A DNA stretch of 64,000 nucleotides from Sneathiella sedimenti. Its GTDB lineage: Bacteria > Pseudomonadota > Alphaproteobacteria > Sneathiellales > Sneathiellaceae. Positions 62,894 to 64,000 of this stretch are shown piece after piece. The DNA lies in the NCBI RefSeq assembly GCF_017313765.1, contig NZ_JAFLNC010000005.1, forward strand, positions 310,001-374,000, given 5' to 3'. The notes beneath the pieces were generated by a model. The model did not search any database. It was given only the letters and a program-made list of their open reading frames with translations, and was not told where the DNA came from. How positions within the stretch are numbered: the first letter of the stretch is position 1; each line of letters begins with the position of its first letter. The translations under genes and the position numbers were made by a program.

Positions 62894-63228
62894 CCAACCC
62901 CACAACGACCCTGCCCGAAGACGACATTCTGGCCCAGGCGCTCAACTGGAAGAAAGACGGGCGGAAGGTCGCCCTCGCGACCGTTATCAGCACTTGGGGA
63001 TCCGCGCCCCGTCCGGCGGGAAGCCAGCTCGCCATCGATGAAACCGGCCAGATGGCCGGCTCGGTCAGTGGTGGCTGCGTGGAGGGGGCGGTCATTCAGG
63101 AAGCGCTTGAGATCATCAAGAGTGGCGCACCGAAGACCCTGGAATTTGGCGTTAGTAACGACGAGGCCTGGGAAGTCGGCCTTGCCTGTGGTGGTAAGAT
63201 CAATGTCTTTGTCGAGAAACTGGACTAA
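62890..63228 (+). CDS. XdhC/CoxI N-terminal domain protein
   Basis: A 112-residue protein equal to the N-terminal XdhC_CoxI domain only. STWGSAPRPAGSQLAID and GSVSGGCVEGAV are the family hallmarks. XdhC binds molybdenum cofactor and helps its sulfuration. In many bacteria both domains are one protein; here the C-terminal half is a separate gene nine bases downstream. Confidence 0.9.
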   Translation: MTNPTTTLPEDDILAQALNWKKDGRKVALATVISTWGSAPRPAGSQLAIDETGQMAGSVSGGCVEGAVIQEALEIIKSGAPKTLEFGVSNDEAWEVGLACGGKINVFVEKLD

Positions 63229-63237
63229 GGCGGCGCG

Positions 63238-63927
63238 ATGAAAACGGCTCTCCTTGAAGAACTGCAACAGGCCCGCACGGAAAAGCGTCAGGTCGTCCTC
63301 GCGACTAATTTAAAGTCCGGTGATCAGAAACTATTATATCCCTTTGAAACTGAATATAGTTCTGATCTGTCAGAAGCGGCAAGAAATGCGCTTCGGAGCG
63401 ACAAACCGGCCACATTTGAGGCGGAGGACGGCCCGGTTTTCCTGAATATATTCAATCCGCCGCTCCGCCTTTTTATCGTCGGCGCGGTCCATATTGCGCA
63501 GGCTCTCGTCCCCATGGCGGCAGCTGCGGATTATGAGGTGACCGTCATCGATCCGCGCCGGAGTTTCGGTTCCAGTTTTCGCTTCCCCAATGTCACCCTT
63601 GATAATCGCTGGCCCGATGAAGCATTTGAGTCGTTATCTCCCGACCGACGCTCGGCCATCGTGACACTAACCCATGATGCAAAACTGGATGACCCAGCCC
63701 TGCAATTTGCCCTGAAATCCGACGCTTTTTACATTGGTGCCCTCGGCAGCGGAAGAACCCATGCAAAAAGACAGCAACGGTTAATCTCCGCCGGCTTTAC
63801 CGAAACGGATTTCAGTCGCATACATGGCCCGATCGGTCTTGACATCGGCGCCAAGTCGCCAGCGGAAATTGCCATTTCCATCATGGCGGAGATTATCGCC
63901 GTTCTCCGCCGGAAGGAGGTCAAATGA
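63238..63927 (+). CDS. XdhC Rossmann domain protein
   Basis: A 229-residue protein holding the C-terminal Rossmann domain of XdhC. FIVGAVHIAQALVPMAAAAD and VIDPRRSFGS are its motifs, with IGALGSGRTHAKRQQRL further on and SPAEIAISIMAEIIAV near the end. Together with the separate N-terminal domain it would make one XdhC function. The stop overlaps the start of the next gene. Confidence 0.9.
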   Translation: MKTALLEELQQARTEKRQVVLATNLKSGDQKLLYPFETEYSSDLSEAARNALRSDKPATFEAEDGPVFLNIFNPPLRLFIVGAVHIAQALVPMAAAADYEVTVIDPRRSFGSSFRFPNVTLDNRWPDEAFESLSPDRRSAIVTLTHDAKLDDPALQFALKSDAFYIGALGSGRTHAKRQQRLISAGFTETDFSRIHGPIGLDIGAKSPAEIAISIMAEIIAVLRRKEVK

Positions 63928-64000
63928 ACTTCGGCCGTCTAGCAGTAGAAAACGCGGAAGGGATTGTACTTGCCCATGCGGTGGAGGTTGCACCGGGCAA
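63924..64000 (+). CDS. Molybdopterin-binding/nucleotidyltransferase gene, start only (cut by window edge)
   Basis: The first 25 codons (MNFGRLAVENAEGIVLAHAV) match the start of the molybdopterin-binding proteins that end cox clusters, often fused to a MobA/MocA-like cytidylyltransferase. GGAAGGAGGT is a strong ribosome-binding site. The ATG overlaps the preceding stop. The rest lies beyond 64000. Confidence 0.7.
   Translation, partial: MNFGRLAVENAEGIVLAHAVEVAPG

Overview
The window looks like a stretch of alphaproteobacterial chromosome, probably from an aerobic marine-type heterotroph. The evidence is the tig-clpP-clpX-lon order, a short NDUFS4-type complex I protein, a glnBA pair with a sigma54 promoter, alanine dehydrogenase divergent from an Lrp-type regulator, and form II cox genes. 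A Sneathiella-like lineage is possible, but that is a weak guess. I found no insertion sequences, integrase, phage genes, CRISPR array or rRNA.

Layout. 1-4640 (minus): protein quality control (trigger factor, ClpP, ClpX, Lon cut by the window edge) with tRNA-Leu. 4894-8133 (minus): a small unknown gene, NAD(P)HX repair enzyme and an amidase. 8247-9714: a PGPGW-type membrane protein, an Rrf2 regulator with an AhpD-like protein behind a palindromic promoter, and tRNA-His. 9764-14951: two aminotransferases, slyX, a DUF3253 protein, and glnB-glnA behind a good sigma54 promoter. 14995-20231: thioesterase, parE, hydrolase, RhlE-type helicase and a lone Lrp ligand domain.

20366-31189: a Liv-type ABC transporter (livKHMGF), a GGDEF protein, then paaG-paaI-paaJ-paaK (lower phenylacetate pathway plus the CoA ligase) and two small or unknown genes. 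31262-39359: alcohol and aldehyde dehydrogenases with a LysR regulator, a small gene with a structured leader, a crotonase without the usual glutamates, the lrp/ald pair, and a patatin. 39631-43649: a cysteine-rich MarR regulator divergent from a secreted protein with matching palindromes, tRNA-Arg, an NDUFS4-like gene paired with a PA14 protein, tRNA-Pro, a thioesterase and a DUF192 protein.

43700-46336: a TPP riboswitch followed by thiZXY-type pyrimidine/thiamine precursor transport genes. 46374-46943: a double cold-shock-domain protein. 47244-54790: a nine-gene Mrp-like antiporter operon (E, F, G, DUF4040-B, C, D, D, a small membrane protein, D) with no full-length MrpA. 54797-56123: a Panacea-like protein and a PAS protein. 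56206-64000: a molybdenum hydroxylase cluster (coxG, then coxS-L-M-D-E, split xdhC, and a truncated cofactor gene). Its CoxL carries the form II AYRGAGR loop, so CO oxidation should not be assumed.

The most unusual observations are two genes whose best-supported starts are AUA codons (lrp at 36722 and DUF4040-mrpB at 48373), the three-D-subunit Mrp operon, and the MarR/secreted-protein pair. All calls come from reading the sequence; no database search was run.
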